Origin: Osmia lignaria lignaria
Taxonomy: Eukaryota > Arthropoda > Insecta > Hymenoptera > Megachilidae
Reading direction: 5' to 3'
Length of the DNA: 64,000 bases
Assembly: GCF_051020975.1 (NCBI RefSeq)
Contig: NW_027478161.1
Span: 9,936,001 to 10,000,000, forward strand
How positions within the stretch are numbered: position 1 is the first letter of the stretch; the number at the start of each line of letters is the position of its first letter. Positions 9,738 through 22,945 of the stretch are shown piece after piece. Made by a program: the position numbers and the translations under genes. The notes below the pieces were generated by a model. It worked only from the letters and a program-made list of their open reading frames with translations, searched no databases and was not told where the DNA came from.

Positions 9738-12700
9738 TTGCAGATTTATCTCAAGGGAAGGGGCCTAACGGACATATTTCGAGATATTTCTTCTTCTTGT
9801 TGTTCTTCTTCTGCACAGCTAAACTGGAAGTGGCATTTCCAGCTCGCAATAGTGCAGAGTTATCGAAAAGAAAGGGGCCACGGTGTTTCTGTATCTCTAT
9901 TATGTTGGTGCGGCTTCGGAACTTTTAAATATCTTGATATATCTCGAGAACTACGCGTCTGATCAAAAAATATCATAGAACATAAAAAGTAGGAAACTTA
10001 ATTCTCTACAAAAACGGTCTCTTAACATTTTGCCATAGCTCGCTTCGTTTCCGAGATATTTGCAGATATATCTCAAGGGAAGGGGCCTGACGGACATATT
10101 TCGAGATATTTCTTCTTCTTGTTGTTCTTCTTCTGCACAGCTAAGCTGGAAGTGGCATTTGCGGCTCGCACTAGTGCACAGTTATCTCAAAGAAAGGGGC
10201 CACGGTGTTTCTGTATCTCTATTATGTTGGTGCGTCTTCGGAACTTTTAAATATCTCGATATATCTCGAAAACTACGCTTCTGATCAAAAAATATCATAG
10301 AACATAAATTGTAGGAAACACAATTCTCTACAAAAAACGTCTCTTAACATTTTGCCATAGCTCGCTTCGTTTCCGAGATATTTGCAGATTCAGCTCAAAG
10401 GAACTGGCCTGACGGACATATTTCGAGATATTTCTTCTTCTTGTTGTTCTTCTTCTGCACAGCTAAACTGGAAGTGGCATTTCCAGCTCGCAATATTGCA
10501 GAGTTATCTCAAAGAAAGGGGCCACGGTGTTTCTGTATCTCTATTATGTTGGTGCGGCTTCGGAACTTTTAAATATCTTGATATATCTCGAGAACTACGC
10601 CTCTGATCAAAAAATATCATAGAACATAAAAAGTAGGAAACTTAATTCTCTACAAAAAAGGTCTCCTAACATTTTGCCATAGCTCGCTTCGTTTCCGAGA
10701 TATTTGCAGATTTATCTCAAGGGAAGGGGCCTGACGGACATATTTCGAGATATTTCTTCTTCTTGTTGTTCTTCTTCTGCACAGCTAAGCTGGAAGTGGC
10801 ATTTGCGGCTCGCACTAATGCAGAGTTATCTCAAAGAAAGGGGCCACGGTGTTTCTGTATCCCTATTATGTTGGTGCGGCTTCGGAACTTTTAAATATCT
10901 CGATATATCTCGAAAACTACGCTTCTGATCAAAAAATATCATAGAACATAAATTGTAGGAAACATAATTCTCTACAAAAAACGTCTCTTAACATTTTGCC
11001 ATAGCTCGCTTCGTTTCCGAGATATTTGCAGATTCAGCTCAAAGGAACTGGCCTGACGGACATATTTCGAGATATTTCTTCTTCTTGTTGTTCTTCCTCT
11101 GCACAGCTAAGCTGGAAGTGGCATTTGCAGCTCGCAATAGTGCAGAGTTATCTCAAAGAAAGGGGCCACGGTGTTTCTGTATCTCTATTATGTTGGTGCG
11201 GCTTCGGAACTTTTAAATATCTTGATATATCTCGAGAACTACGCATCTGATCAAAAAATATCATAGAACATAAAAAGTAGGAAACTTAATTCTCTACAAA
11301 AAACGTCTCTTAACATTTTGCCATAGCTCGCTTCGTTTCCGAGATATTTGCAGATTTATCTCAAGGGAAGGGGCCTGACGGACATATTTCGAGATATTTC
11401 TTCTTCTTGTTGTTCTTCTTCTGCACAGCTAAGCTGCAAGTGGCATTTGCGGCTCGCACTAGGGCAGAGTTATCTCAACGAAAGGGGCCACGGTGTTTCT
11501 GTATCTCTATTATGTTGGTGCGGCTTCGGAACTTTTAAATATCTCGATATATCTCGAAAACTACGCTTCTGATCAAAAAATATCATAGAACATAAATTGT
11601 AGGAAACATAATTCTCTACAAAAAAGGTCTCTTAACATTTTGCCATAGCTCGCTTCGTTTCAGAGATATTTGCAGATTTATCTCAAGGGAAGTGGCCTGA
11701 CGGACATATTTCGAGATATTTCTTCTTCTTGTTGTTCTTCTTCTGCACAGCTAAGCTGGAAGTGGCATTTGCAGCTCGCAATAGTGCAGAGTTATCCCAA
11801 AGAAAGGGGCCACGGTGTTTCTGTATCTCTATTATGTTGGTGCGGCTTCGGAACTTTTAAATATCTCGATATATCTCGAAAACTACGCTTCTGATCAAAA
11901 AATATCATAGAACATAAATTGTAGGAAACATAATTCTCTACAAAAAAGGTGTCTTAACATTTTGCCATAGCTCGCTTCGTTTCCGAGATATTTGCAGATT
12001 CAGCTCAAAGGAACTGGCCTGACGGACATATTTCGAGATATTTCTTCTTCTTGTTGTTCTTCTTCTGCACAGCTAAGCTGGAAGTGGCATTTACAGCTCG
12101 CAATAGTGCAGAGTTATCTCAAAGAAAGGGGCCACGGTGTTTCTGTATCTCTATTATGTTGGTGCGGCTTCGGAACTTTTAAATATCTTGATATATCTCG
12201 AGAACTACGCATCTGATCAAAAAATATCATAGAACATAAAAAGTAGGAAACTTAATTCTCTACAAAAAAGGTCTCTTAACATTTTGCCATAGCTCGCTTC
12301 GTTTCCGAGATATTTGCAGATTTATCTCAAGGGAAGGGGCCTGACGGACATATTTCGAGATATTTCTTCTTCTTGTTGTTCTTCTTCTGCACAGCTAAGC
12401 TGGAAGTGGCATTTGCGGCTCGCACTAGTGCAGAGTTATCTCAACGAAAGGGGCCACGGTGTTTCTGTATGTCTATTATGTTGGTGCGGCTTCGGAACTT
12501 TTAAATATCTCGATATATCTCGAAAACTACGCTTCTGATCAAAAAATATCATAGAACATAAAAAGTAGGAAACTTAATTCTCTACAAAAAAGGTCTCTTA
12601 ACATTTCGCCATAGCTCGCTTCGTTTCCGAGATATTTGCAGATTTATCTCAAGGGAAGGGGCCTAACGGACATATTTCGAGATATTTCTTCTTCTTGTTG

Positions 12701-12957
12701 TTCTTCTTCTGCACAGCTAAACTGGAAGTGGCATTTCCAGCTCGCAATAGTGCAGAGTTATATCAAAGAAAGGGGCCACGGTGTTTCTGTATCTCTATTA
12801 TGTTGGTGCGGCTTTGGAACTTTTAAATATCTCGATATATCTCGAAAACTACGCTTCTGATCAAAAAATATCATAGAACATAAAAAGTAGGAAACTTAAT
12901 TCTCTACAAAAAAGGTCTCTTAACATTTTGCCATAGCTCGCTTCGTTTCCGAGATAT
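9738..12957. repeat. 10-unit HOR, copy 1 (3220 bp)
   Basis: Ten units, beginning with the TTATCGAAAAG unit (9738) and the GTGCGTCTTC unit (10060). They then run through CGCAATATTGC (10382), CGCACTAATGC (10704) and AAGCTGCAAG (11348), and end with the unit at 12636. The order restarts at 12958. In copy 1 the unit pair 12314/12636 resembles 9416 and the unit before the HOR, so the period may have been 9 before one unit was added. Confidence 0.85.
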
Positions 12958-14889
12958 TTGCAGATTTATCTCAAGGGAAGGGGCCTAACGGACATATTTC
13001 GAGATATTTCTTCTTCTTGTTGTTCTTCTTCTGCACAGCTAAACTGGAAGTGGCATTTCCAGCTCGCAATAGTGCAGAGTTATCGAAAAGAAAGGGGCCA
13101 CGGTGTTTCTGTATCTCTATTATGTTGGTGCGGCTTCGGAACTTTTAAATATCTTGATATATCTCGAGAACTACGCGTCTGATCAAAAAATATCATAGAA
13201 CATAAAAAGTAGGAAACTTAATTCTCTACAAAAACGGTCTCTTAACATTTTGCCATAGCTCGCTTCGTTTCCGAGATATTTGCAGATATATCTCAAGGGA
13301 AGGGGCCTGACGGACATATTTCGAGATATTTCTTCTTCTTGTTGTTCTTCTTCTGCACAGCTAAGCTGGAAGTGGCATTTGCGGCTCGCACTAGTGCACA
13401 GTTATCTCAAAGAAAGGGGCCACGGTGTTTCTGTATCTCTATTATGTTGGTGCGTCTTCGGAACTTTTAAATATCTCGATATATCTCGAAAACTACGCTT
13501 CTGATCAAAAAATATCATAGAACATAAATTGTAGGAAACACAATTCTCTACAAAAAACGTCTCTTAACATTTTGCCATAGCTCGCTTCGTTTCCGAGATA
13601 TTTGCAGATTCAGCTCAAAGGAACTGGCCTGACGGACATATTTCGAGATATTTCTTCTTCTTGTTGTTCTTCTTCTGCACAGCTAAACTGGAAGTGGCAT
13701 TTCCAGCTCGCAATATTGCAGAGTTATCTCAAAGAAAGGGGCCACGGTGTTTCTGTATCTGTATTATGTTGGTGCGGCTTCGGAACTTTTAAATATCTTG
13801 ATATATCTCGAGAACTACGCCTCTGATCAAAAAATATCATAGAACATAAAAAGTAGGAAACTTAATTCTCTACAAAAAAGGTCTCCTAACATTTTGCCAT
13901 AGCTCGCTTCGTTTCCGAGATATTTGCAGATTTATCTGAAGGGAAGGGGCCTGACGGACATATTTCGAGATATTTCTTCTTCTTGTTGTTCTTCTTCTGC
14001 ACAGCTAAGCTGGAAGTGGCATTTGCGGCTCGCACTAATGCAGAGTTATCTCAAAGAAAGGGGCCACGGTGTTTCTGTATCCCTATTATGTTGGTGCGGC
14101 TTCGGAACTTTTAAATATCTCGATATATCTCGAAAACTACGCTTCTGATCAAAAAATATCATAGAACATAAATTGTAGGAAACATAATTCTCTACAAAAA
14201 ACGTCTCTTAACATTTTGCCATAGCTCGCTTCGTTTCCGAGATATTTGCAGATTCAGCTCAAAGGAACTGGCCTGACGGACATATTTCGAGATATTTCTT
14301 CTTCTTGTTGTTCTTCCTCTGCACAGCTAAGCTGGAAGTGGCATTTGCAGCTCGCAATAGTGCAGAGTTATCTCAAAGAAAGGGGCCACGGTGTTTCTGT
14401 ATCTCTATTATGTTGGTGCGGCTTCGGAACTTTTAAATATCTTGATATATCTCGAGAACTACGCATCTGATCAAAAAATATCATAGAACATAAAAAGTAG
14501 GAAACTTAATTCTCTACAAAAAACGTCTCTTAACATTTTGCCATAGCTCGCTTCGTTTCCGAGATATTTGCAGATTTATCTCAAGGGAAGGGGCCTGACG
14601 GACATATTTCGAGATATTTCTTCTTCTTGTTGTTCTTCTTCTGCACAGCTAAGCTGCAAGTGGCATTTGCGGCTCGCACTAGGGCAGAGTTATCTCAACG
14701 AAAGGGGCCACGGTGTTTCTGTATCTCTATTATGTTGGTGCGGCTTCGGAACTTTTAAATATCTCGATATATCTCGAAAACTACGCTTCTGATCAAAAAA
14801 TATCATAGAACATAAAAAGTAGGAAACTTAATTCTCTACAAAAAAGGTCTCTTAACATTTTGCCATAGCTCGCTTCGTTTCCGAGATAT
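12958..14889. repeat. 10-unit HOR, partial copy 2 (first six units)
   Basis: Six units repeat 9738-11669 at a spacing of 3220 bp. I saw only isolated substitutions, for example TATCTGTATT near 13760 and TATCTGAAGG near 13937, so the copies are recent. After 14889 the array switches to the run copied from the 7161 region. Confidence 0.85.
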
Positions 14890-15211
14890 TTGCAGATTTA
14901 TCTCAAGGGAAGTGGCCTGACGGACATATTTCGAGATATTGCTTCTTCTTGTTGTTCTTCTTCGGCACAGCTAAGCTGGAAGTGGCATTTGCAGCTCGCA
15001 ATAATGCAGAGTTATCCCAAAGAAAGGGGCCACGGTGTTTCTGTATCTCTATTATGTTGATGCGGCTTCGGAACTTTTAAATATCTCGATATATCTCGAA
15101 AACTACGCTTCTGATCAAAAAATATCATAGAACATAAATTGTAGGAAACATAATTCTCTACAAAAAAGGTGTCTTAACATTTTGCCATAGCTCGCTTCGT
15201 TTCCGAGATAT
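14890..15211. repeat. Unit carrying an in-frame TGA
   Basis: Shares GATATTGCTTC and CTTCGGCACAG with the unit at 7161, but has TATGTTGATG in place of TATGTTGGTG. This puts a TGA at 15058-15060 in the frame that is open in most other units. Confidence 0.8.
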
Positions 15212-16178
15212 TTGCAGATTTATCTCAAGGGAAGGGTCCTGATGGACATATTTCGAGATATTTCTTCTTCTTGTTGTTCTTCTTCTGCACAGCTAAACTG
15301 GAAGTGGCATTTCCAGCTCGCAATCGTGCAGAGTTATCTCAAAGAAAGGGGCCACGGTGTTTCTGTATCTCTATTATGTTGGTGCGGCTTCGGAACTTTT
15401 AAATATCTTGATATATCTCGAGAACTACGCCTCTGATCGAAAAATATCATAGAACATAAATTGTAGGAAACATAATTCTCTACAAAAAACGTCTCTTAAC
15501 ATTTTGCCATAGCTCGCTTCGTTTCCGAGATATTTGCAGATTCAGCTCAAAGGAACTGGCCTGACGGACATATTTCGAGATATTTCTTCTTCTTGTTGTT
15601 CTTCCTCTGCACAGCTAAGCTGGAAGTGGCATTTGCAGCTCGCAATAGTGCAGAGTTATCTCAAAGAAAGGGGCCACGGTGTATCTGTATCTCTATTATG
15701 TTGGTGCGGCTTCGGAACTTTTAAATATCTTGGTATATCGCGAGAACTACGCATCTGATCAAAAAATATCATAGAACATAAAAAGTAGCAAACTTAATTC
15801 TCTACAAAAAAGGTCTCTTAACATTTTGCCATATCTCGCTTCGTTTCCGAGATATTTGCAGATTTATCTCAAGGGAAGGGGCCTGACGGACATATTTCGA
15901 GATATTTCTTCTTCTTGTTGTTCTTCTTCTGCACAGCTAAGCTGGAAGTGGCATTTGCAGCTCGCAATAGTGCAGAGTTATCTCAAAGAGAGGGGCCACG
16001 GTGTTTCTGTATCTCTATTATGTTTGGTGCGGCTTCGGAACTTTTAAGTATCTTGATCTATCTCGAGAACTACGCTTCTGATCAAAAAATATCATAGAAC
16101 ATCAATTGTAGGAAATACAATTCTCTACAAAAAAGGTCTCTTAACATTTTGCCATAGCTCGCTTCGTTTCCGAGATAT

Positions 16179-16501
16179 TTGCAGATTTATCTCAAGGCAA
16201 GGGGCCTGACGGACATATTTCGAGATATTTCTTCTTCTTGTTGTTCTTCTTCTGCACAGCTAAGCTGGAAGTGGCATTTGCAGCTCGCAATAGTGCAGAG
16301 TTATCTCAAAGAGAGGGGCCACGGTGTTTCTGTATCTCTATTATGTTTGGTGCGGCTTCGGAACTTTTAAGTATCTTGATCTATCTCGAGAACTACGCTT
16401 CTGATCAAAAAATATCATAGAACATAAATTGTAGGAAATACAATTCTCTACAAAAAAGGTCTCTTAACATTTTGCCATAGCTCGCTTCGTTTCCGAGATA
16501 T
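16179..16501. repeat. Chimeric unit: AAGGCAAGG left, 323-bp type right
   Basis: The left part carries AAGGCAAGG (C at 16198), as in the unit at 16502. The right part, from the A at 16282, carries the GCAGCTCGCAATAG, AGAGAGGGG and TATGTTTGG markers of the 323-bp type. The switch lies between 16198 and 16282. The linkers before and after this unit both contain AAATACAATTC, whereas other copies have AAATATAATTC. This supports a one-unit duplication by misaligned exchange. Confidence 0.85.
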
Positions 16502-17467
16502 TTGCAGATTTATCTCAAGGCAAGGGGCCTGACGGACATATTTCGAGATATTTCTTCTTCTTGTTGTTCTTCTTCTGCACAGCTAAGCTGGAAGTGGCAT
16601 TTGCGGCTCGCACTAGTGCAGAGTTATCTCAAAGAAAGGGGCCACGGTGTTTCTGTATCATTATTATGTTGGTGCGGCTTCGGAACTTTTAAATATCTCG
16701 ATATATCTCGAAAACTACGCTTCTGATCAAAAAATATCATAGAACATAAAAAGTAGGAAACTTAATTGTCTACAAAAAAGGTCTCTTAACATTTTGCCAT
16801 AGCTCGCTTCGTTTCCGAGATATTTGCAGATTTATCTCAAGGGAAGGGGCCTAACGGACATATTTCCAGATATTTCTTCTTCTTGTTGTTCTTCTTCTGC
16901 ACAGCTAAACTGGAAGTGGCATTTCCAGCTCGCAATAGTGCAGAGTTATCTCAAAGAAAGGGGCCACGGTGTTTCTGTATCTCTATTATGTTGGTGCGGC
17001 TTCGGAACTTTTAAATATCTTGATATATCTCGAGAACTACGCATCTGATCAAAAAATATCATAGAACATAAAAAGTAGGAAACTTAATTCTCTACAAAAA
17101 AGGTCTCTTAACATTTTGCCATAGCTCGCTTCGTTTCCGAGATATTTGCAGATTTATCTCAAGGGAAGGGGCCTGACGGACATATTTCGAGATATTTCTT
17201 CTTCTTGTTGTTCTTCTTCTGCACAGCTGAGCTGGAAGTGGCATTTGCAGGTCGCAATAGTGCAGAGTTATCTCAAAGAAAGGGGCCACGGTGTTTCTGT
17301 ATCTCTATTATGTTGGTGCGGCTTCGGAACTTTTAAATATCTCGATATATCTCGAAAACTACGCTTCTGATCAAAAAATATCGTAGAACGTAAATTGTAG
17401 GAAATATTATTCTCTACAAAAAAGGTCTCTTAACATTTTGCCATAGCTCGCTTCGTTTCCGAGATAT

Positions 17468-19400
17468 TTGCAGATTTATCTCAAGGGAAGGGTCCTGATG
17501 GACATATTTCGAGATATTTCTTCTTCTTGTTGTTCTTCTTCTGCACAGCTAAACTGGAAGTGGCATTTCCAGCTCGCAATCGTGCAGAGTTATCTCAAAG
17601 AAAGGGGCCACGGTGTTTCTGTATCTCTATTATGTTGGTGCGGCTTCGGAACTTTTAAATATCTTGATATATCTCGAGAACTACGCCTCTGATCGAAAAA
17701 TATCATAGAACATAAATTGTAGGAAACATAATTCTCTACAAAAAACGTCTCTTAACATTTTGCCATAGCTCGCTTCGTTTCCGAGATATTTGCAGATTCA
17801 GCTCAAAGGAACTGGCCTGACGGACATATTTCGAGATATTTCTTCTTCTTGTTGTTCTTCCTCTGCACAGCTAAGCTGGAAGTGGCATTTGCAGCTCGCA
17901 ATAGTGCAGAGTTATCTCAAAGAAAGGGGCCACGGTGTATCTGTATCTCTATTATGTTGGTGCGGCTTCGGAACTTTTAAATATCTTGGTATATCGCGAG
18001 AACTACGCATCTGATCAAAAAATATCATAGAACATAAAAAGTAGGAAACTTAATTCTCTACAAAAAAGGTCTCTTAACATTTTGCCATACCTCGCTTCGT
18101 TTCCGAGATATTTGCAGATTTATCTCAAGGGAAGGGGCCTGACGGACATATTTCGAGATATTTCTTCTTCTTGTTGTTCTTCTTCTGCACAGCTAAGCTG
18201 GAAGTGGCATTTGCAGCTCGCAATAGTGCAGAGTTATCTCAAAGAGAGGGGCCACGGTGTTTCTGTATCTCTATTATGTTTGGTGCGGCTTCGGAACTTT
18301 TAAGTATCTTGATCTATCTCGAGAACTACGCTTCAGATCAAAAAATATCATAGAACATAAATTGTAGGAAATATAATTCTCTACAAAAAAGGTCTCTTAA
18401 CATTTTGCCATAGCTCGCTTCGTTTCCGAGATATTTGCAGATTTATCTCAAGGCAAGGGGCCTGACGGACATATTTCGAGATATTTCTTCTTCTTGTTGT
18501 TCTTCTTCTGCACAGCTAAGCTGGAAGTGGCATTTGCGGCTCGCACTAGTGCAGAGTTATCTCAAAGAAAGGGGCCACGGTGTTTCTGTATCTTTATTAC
18601 GTTGGTGCGGCTTCGGAACTTTTAAATATCTCGATATATCTCGAAAACTACGCTTCTGATCAAAAAATATCATAGAACATAAAAAGTAGGAAACTTAATT
18701 GTCTACAAAAAAGGTCTCTTAACATTTTGCCATAGCTCGCTTCGTTTCCGAGATATTTGCAGATTTATCTCAAGGGAAGGGGCCTAACGGACATATTTCG
18801 AGATATTTCTTCTTCTTGTTGTTCTTCTTCTGCACAGCTAAACTGGAAGTGGCATTTCCAGCTCGCAATAGTGCAGAGTTATCTCAAAGAAAGGGGCCAC
18901 GGTGTTTCTGTATCTCTATTATGTTGGTGCGGCTTCGGAACTTTTAAATATCTTGATATATCTCGAGAACTACGCATCTGATCAAAAAATATCATAGAAC
19001 ATAAAAAGTAGGAAACTTAATTCTCTACAAAAAAGGTCTCTTAACATTTTGCCATAGCTCGCTTCGTTTCCGAGATATTTGCAGATTTATCTCAAGGGAA
19101 GGGGCCTGACGGACATATTTCGAGATATTTCTTCTTCTTGTTGTTCTTCTTCTGCACAGCTGAGCTGGAAGTGGCATTTGCAGGTCGCAATAGTGCAGAG
19201 TTATCTCAAAGAAAGGGGCCACGGTGTTTCTGTATCTCTATTATGTTGGTGCGGCTTCGGAACTTTTAAATATCTCGATATATCTCGAAAACTACGCTTC
19301 TGATCAAAAAATATCGTAGAACGTAAATTGTAGGAAATATTATTCTCTACAAAAAAGGTCTCTTAACATTTTGCCATAGCTTGCTTCGTTTCCGAGATAT
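17468..19400. repeat. Six-unit HOR copy (1933 bp)
   Basis: This is the cleanest copy of the six-type order: five 322-bp units and one 323-bp unit. The next copy starts at 19401 with the same GGGTCCTGATGG unit. It also contains a linker with ATCGTAGAACG and AAATATTATTC, used below as a tract marker. Confidence 0.85.
19276..19382. repeat. Linker tract shared with 35057-35163
   Basis: This 107-bp stretch holds CTCGATATATCTCGAAAAC, ATCGTAGAACGTAAATTG, AAATATTATTC and the rare AGCTTGCTTCG (T at 19382). The combination recurs, apparently identical over 107 bp, at 35057-35163. The other linker of this type, at about 17343-17450, has AGCTCGC, so the match is specific to this position. Confidence 0.75.
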
Positions 19401-22400
19401 TTGCAGATTTATCTCAAGGGAAGGGTCCTGATGGACATATTTCGAGATATTTCTTCTTCTTGTTGTTCTTCTTCTGCACAGCTAAACTGGAAGTGGCATT
19501 TCCAGCTCGCAATCGTGCAGAGTTATCTCAAAGAAAGGGGCCACGGTGTTTCTGTATCTCTATTATGTTGGTGCGGCTTCGGAACTTTTAAATATCTTGA
19601 TATATCTCGAGAACTACGCCTCTGATCGAAAAATATCATAGAACATAAATTGTAGGAAACATAATTCTCTACAAAAAACGTCTCTTAACATTTTGCCATA
19701 GCTCGCTTCGTTTCCGAGATATTTGCAGATTCAGCTCAAAGGAACTGGCCTGACGGACATATTTCGAGATATTTCTTCTTCTTGTTGTTCTTCCTCTGCA
19801 CAGCTAAGCTGGAAGTGGCATTTGCAGCTCGCAATAGTGCAGAGTTATCTTAAAGAAAGGGGCCACGGTGTATCTGTATCTCTATTATGTTGGTGCGGCT
19901 TCGGAACTTTTAAATATCTTGGTATATCGCGAGAACTACGCATCTGATCAAAAAATATCATAGAACATAAAAAGTAGGAAACTTAATTCTCTACAAAAAA
20001 GGTCTCTTAACATTTTGCCATAGCTCGCTTCGTTTCCGAGATATTTGCAGATTTATCTCAAGGGAAGGGGCCTGACGGACATATTTCGAGATATTTCTTC
20101 TTCTTGTTGTTCTTCTTCTGCACAGCTAAGCTGGAAGTGGCATTTGCAGCTCGCAATAGTGCAGAGTTATCTCAAAGAGAGGGGCCACGGTGTTTCTGTA
20201 TCTCTATTATGTTTGGTGCGGCTTCGGAACTTTTAAGTATCTTGATCTATCTCGAGAACTACGCTTCTGATCAAAAAATATCATAGAACATAAATTGTAG
20301 GAAATATAATTCTCTACAAAAAAGGTCTCTTAACATTTTGCCATAGCTCGCTTCGTTTCCGAGATATTTGCAGATTTATCTCAAGGCAAGGGGCCTGACG
20401 GACATATTTCGAGATATTTCTTCTTCTTGTTGTTCTTCTTCTGCACAGCTAAGCTGGAAGTGGCATTTGCGGCTCGCACTAGTGCAGAGTTATCTCAAAG
20501 AAAGGGGCCACGGTGTTTCTGTATCTTTATTATGTTGGTGCGGCTTCGGAACTTTTAAATATCTCGATATATCTCGAAAACTACGCTTCTGATCAAAAAA
20601 TATCATAGAACATAAAAAGTAGGAAACTTAATTCTCTACAAAAAAGGTCTCTTAACATTTTGCCATAGCTCGCTTCGTTTCCGAGATATTTGCAGATTTA
20701 TCTCAAGGGAAGGGGCCTAACGGACATATTTCGAGATACTTCTTCTTCTTGTTGTTCTTCTTCTGCACAGCTAAACTGGAAGTGGCATTTCCAGCTCGCA
20801 ATAGTGCAGAGTTATCTCAAAGAAAGGGGCCACGGTGTTTCTGTATCTCTATTATGTTGGTGCGGCTTCGGAACTTTTAAATATCTTGATATATCTCGAG
20901 AACTACGCATCTGATCAAAAAATATCGTAGAACATAAAAAGTAGGAAACTTAATTCTCTACAAAAAAGGTCTCTTAACATTTTGCCATAGCTCGCTTCGT
21001 TTCCGAGATATTTGCAGATTCAGCTCAAAGGAACTGGCCTGACGGACATATTTCGAGATATTTCTTCTTCTTGTTGTTCTTCCTCTGCACAGCTAAGCTG
21101 GAAGTGGCATTTGCAGCTCGCAATAGTGCAGAGTTATCTCAAAGAAAGGGGCCACGGTGTATCTGTATCTCTATTATGTTGGTGCGGCTTCGGAACTTTT
21201 AAATATCTTGGTATATCGCGAGAACTACGCATCTGATCAAAAAATATCATAGAACATAAAAAGTAGGAAACTTAATTCTCTACAAAAAAGGTCTCTTAAC
21301 ATTTTGCCATAGCTCGCTTCGTTTCCGAGATATTTGCAGATTTATCTCAAGGGAAGGGGCCTGACGGACATATTTCGAGATATTTCTTCTTCTTGTTGTT
21401 CTTCTTCTGCACAGCTAAGCTGGAAGTGGCATTTGCAGCTCGCAATAGTGCAGAGTTATCTCAAAGAGAGGGGCCACGGTGTTTCTGTATCTCTATTATG
21501 TTTGGTGCGGCTTCGGAACTTTTAAGTATCTTGATCTATCTCGAGAACTACGCTTCTGATCAAAAAATATCATAGAACATAAATTGTAGGAAATATAATT
21601 CTCTACAAAAAAGGTCTCTTAACATTTTGCCATAGCTCGCTTCGTTTCCGAGATATTTGCAGATTTATCTCAAGGCAAGGGGCCTGACGGACATATTTCG
21701 AGATACTTCTTCTTCTTGTTGGTCTTCTTCTGCACAGCTAAGCTGGAAGTGGCATTTGCGGCTCGCACTAGTGCAGAGTTATCTCAAAGAAAGGGGCCAC
21801 GGTGTTTCTGTATCTTTATTATGTTGGTGCGGCTTCGGAACTTTTAAATATCTCGATATATCTCGAAAACTACGCTTCTGATCAAAAAATATCATAGAAC
21901 ATAAAAAGTAGGAAACTTAATTCTCTACAAAAAAGGTCTCTTAACATTTTGCCATAGCTCGCTTCGTTTCCGAGATATTTGCAGATTTATCTCAAGGGAA
22001 GGGGCCTAACGGACATATTTCGAGATATTTCTTCTTCTTGTTGTTCTTCTTCTGCACAGCTAAACTGGAAGTGGCATTTCCAGCTCGCAATAGTGCAGAG
22101 TTATCTCAAAGAAAGGGGCCACGGTGTTTCTGTATCTCTATTATGTTGGTGCGGCTTCGGAACTTTTAAATATCTTGATATATCTCGAGAACTACGCATC
22201 TGATCAAAAAATATCGTAGAACATAAAAAGTAGGAAACTTAATTCTCTACAAAAAAGGTCTCTTAACATTTTGCCATAGCTCGCTTCGTTTCCGAGATAT
22301 TTGCAGATTTATCTCAAGGGAAGGGGCCTAACGGACAAATTTCGAGATATTTCTTCTTCTTGTTGTTCTTCTTCTGCACAGCTAAGCTGGAAGTGGCATT

Positions 22401-22945
22401 TGCAGCTCGCAATAGTGCAGAGTTATCTCAAAGAGAGGGGCCACGGTGTTTCTGTATCTCTATTATGTTTGGTGCGGCTTCGGAACTTTTAAGTATCTTG
22501 ATCTATCTCGAGAACTACGCTTCTGATCAAAAAATATCATAGAACATAAATTGTAGGAAATATAATTCTCTACAAAAAAGGTCTCTTAACATTTTGCCAT
22601 AGCTCGCTTCGTTTCCGAGATATTTGCAGATTTATCTCAAGGCAAGGGGCCTGACGGACATATTTCGAGATATTTCTTCTTCTTGTTGTTCTTCTTCTGC
22701 ACAGCTAAGCTGGAAGTGGCATTTGCGGCTCGCACTAGTGCAGAGTTATCTCAAAGAAAGGGGCCACGGTGTTTCTGTATCTCTATTATGTTGGTGCGGC
22801 TTCGGAACTTTTAAATATCTCGATATATCTCGAAAACTACGCTTCCGATCAAAAAATATCATAGAACATAAATTGTAGGATACATAATTCTCTACAAAAA
22901 ACGTCTCTTAACATTTTGCCATAGCTCGCTTCGTTTCCGAGATAT

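Larger units (their letters stand above)
14890..22945. repeat. Block C: HOR contracting 7>6>4>3 units
   Basis: Six unit types recur in order: GGGTCCTGATGG; CTTGGTATATCGCGAG; the 323-bp type; AAGGCAAGG; the AACTGGAAG/TTTCCAGCTC type; and AGCTGAGCTGG with GCAGGTCGC. The series starting at 15212 has seven units because of one extra chimera (16179). The series 17468-19400 has six. The next, starting at 19401, loses its end and passes into a four-unit period (20368 to 21657, 1289 bp), then a three-unit period (21657 to 22624, 967 bp). The stepwise loss of whole units fits unequal crossing-over. Confidence 0.85.

Noticed and set aside
6463..19222. Minus-strand frames of 65 codons at 6463-6660, 17092-17289 and 19025-19222
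   Set aside because: All three come from the same AGCTGAGCTGG variant unit, which removes a minus-strand stop. They start at GTG and are copies by amplification, not conserved genes.
22624..22945. 84-codon frame as a distinct longer gene (also at 32928)
   Set aside because: The extra codons arise from one substitution (TCTGATC to TCCGATC) that removes the usual TGA. The extension is just linker sequence.
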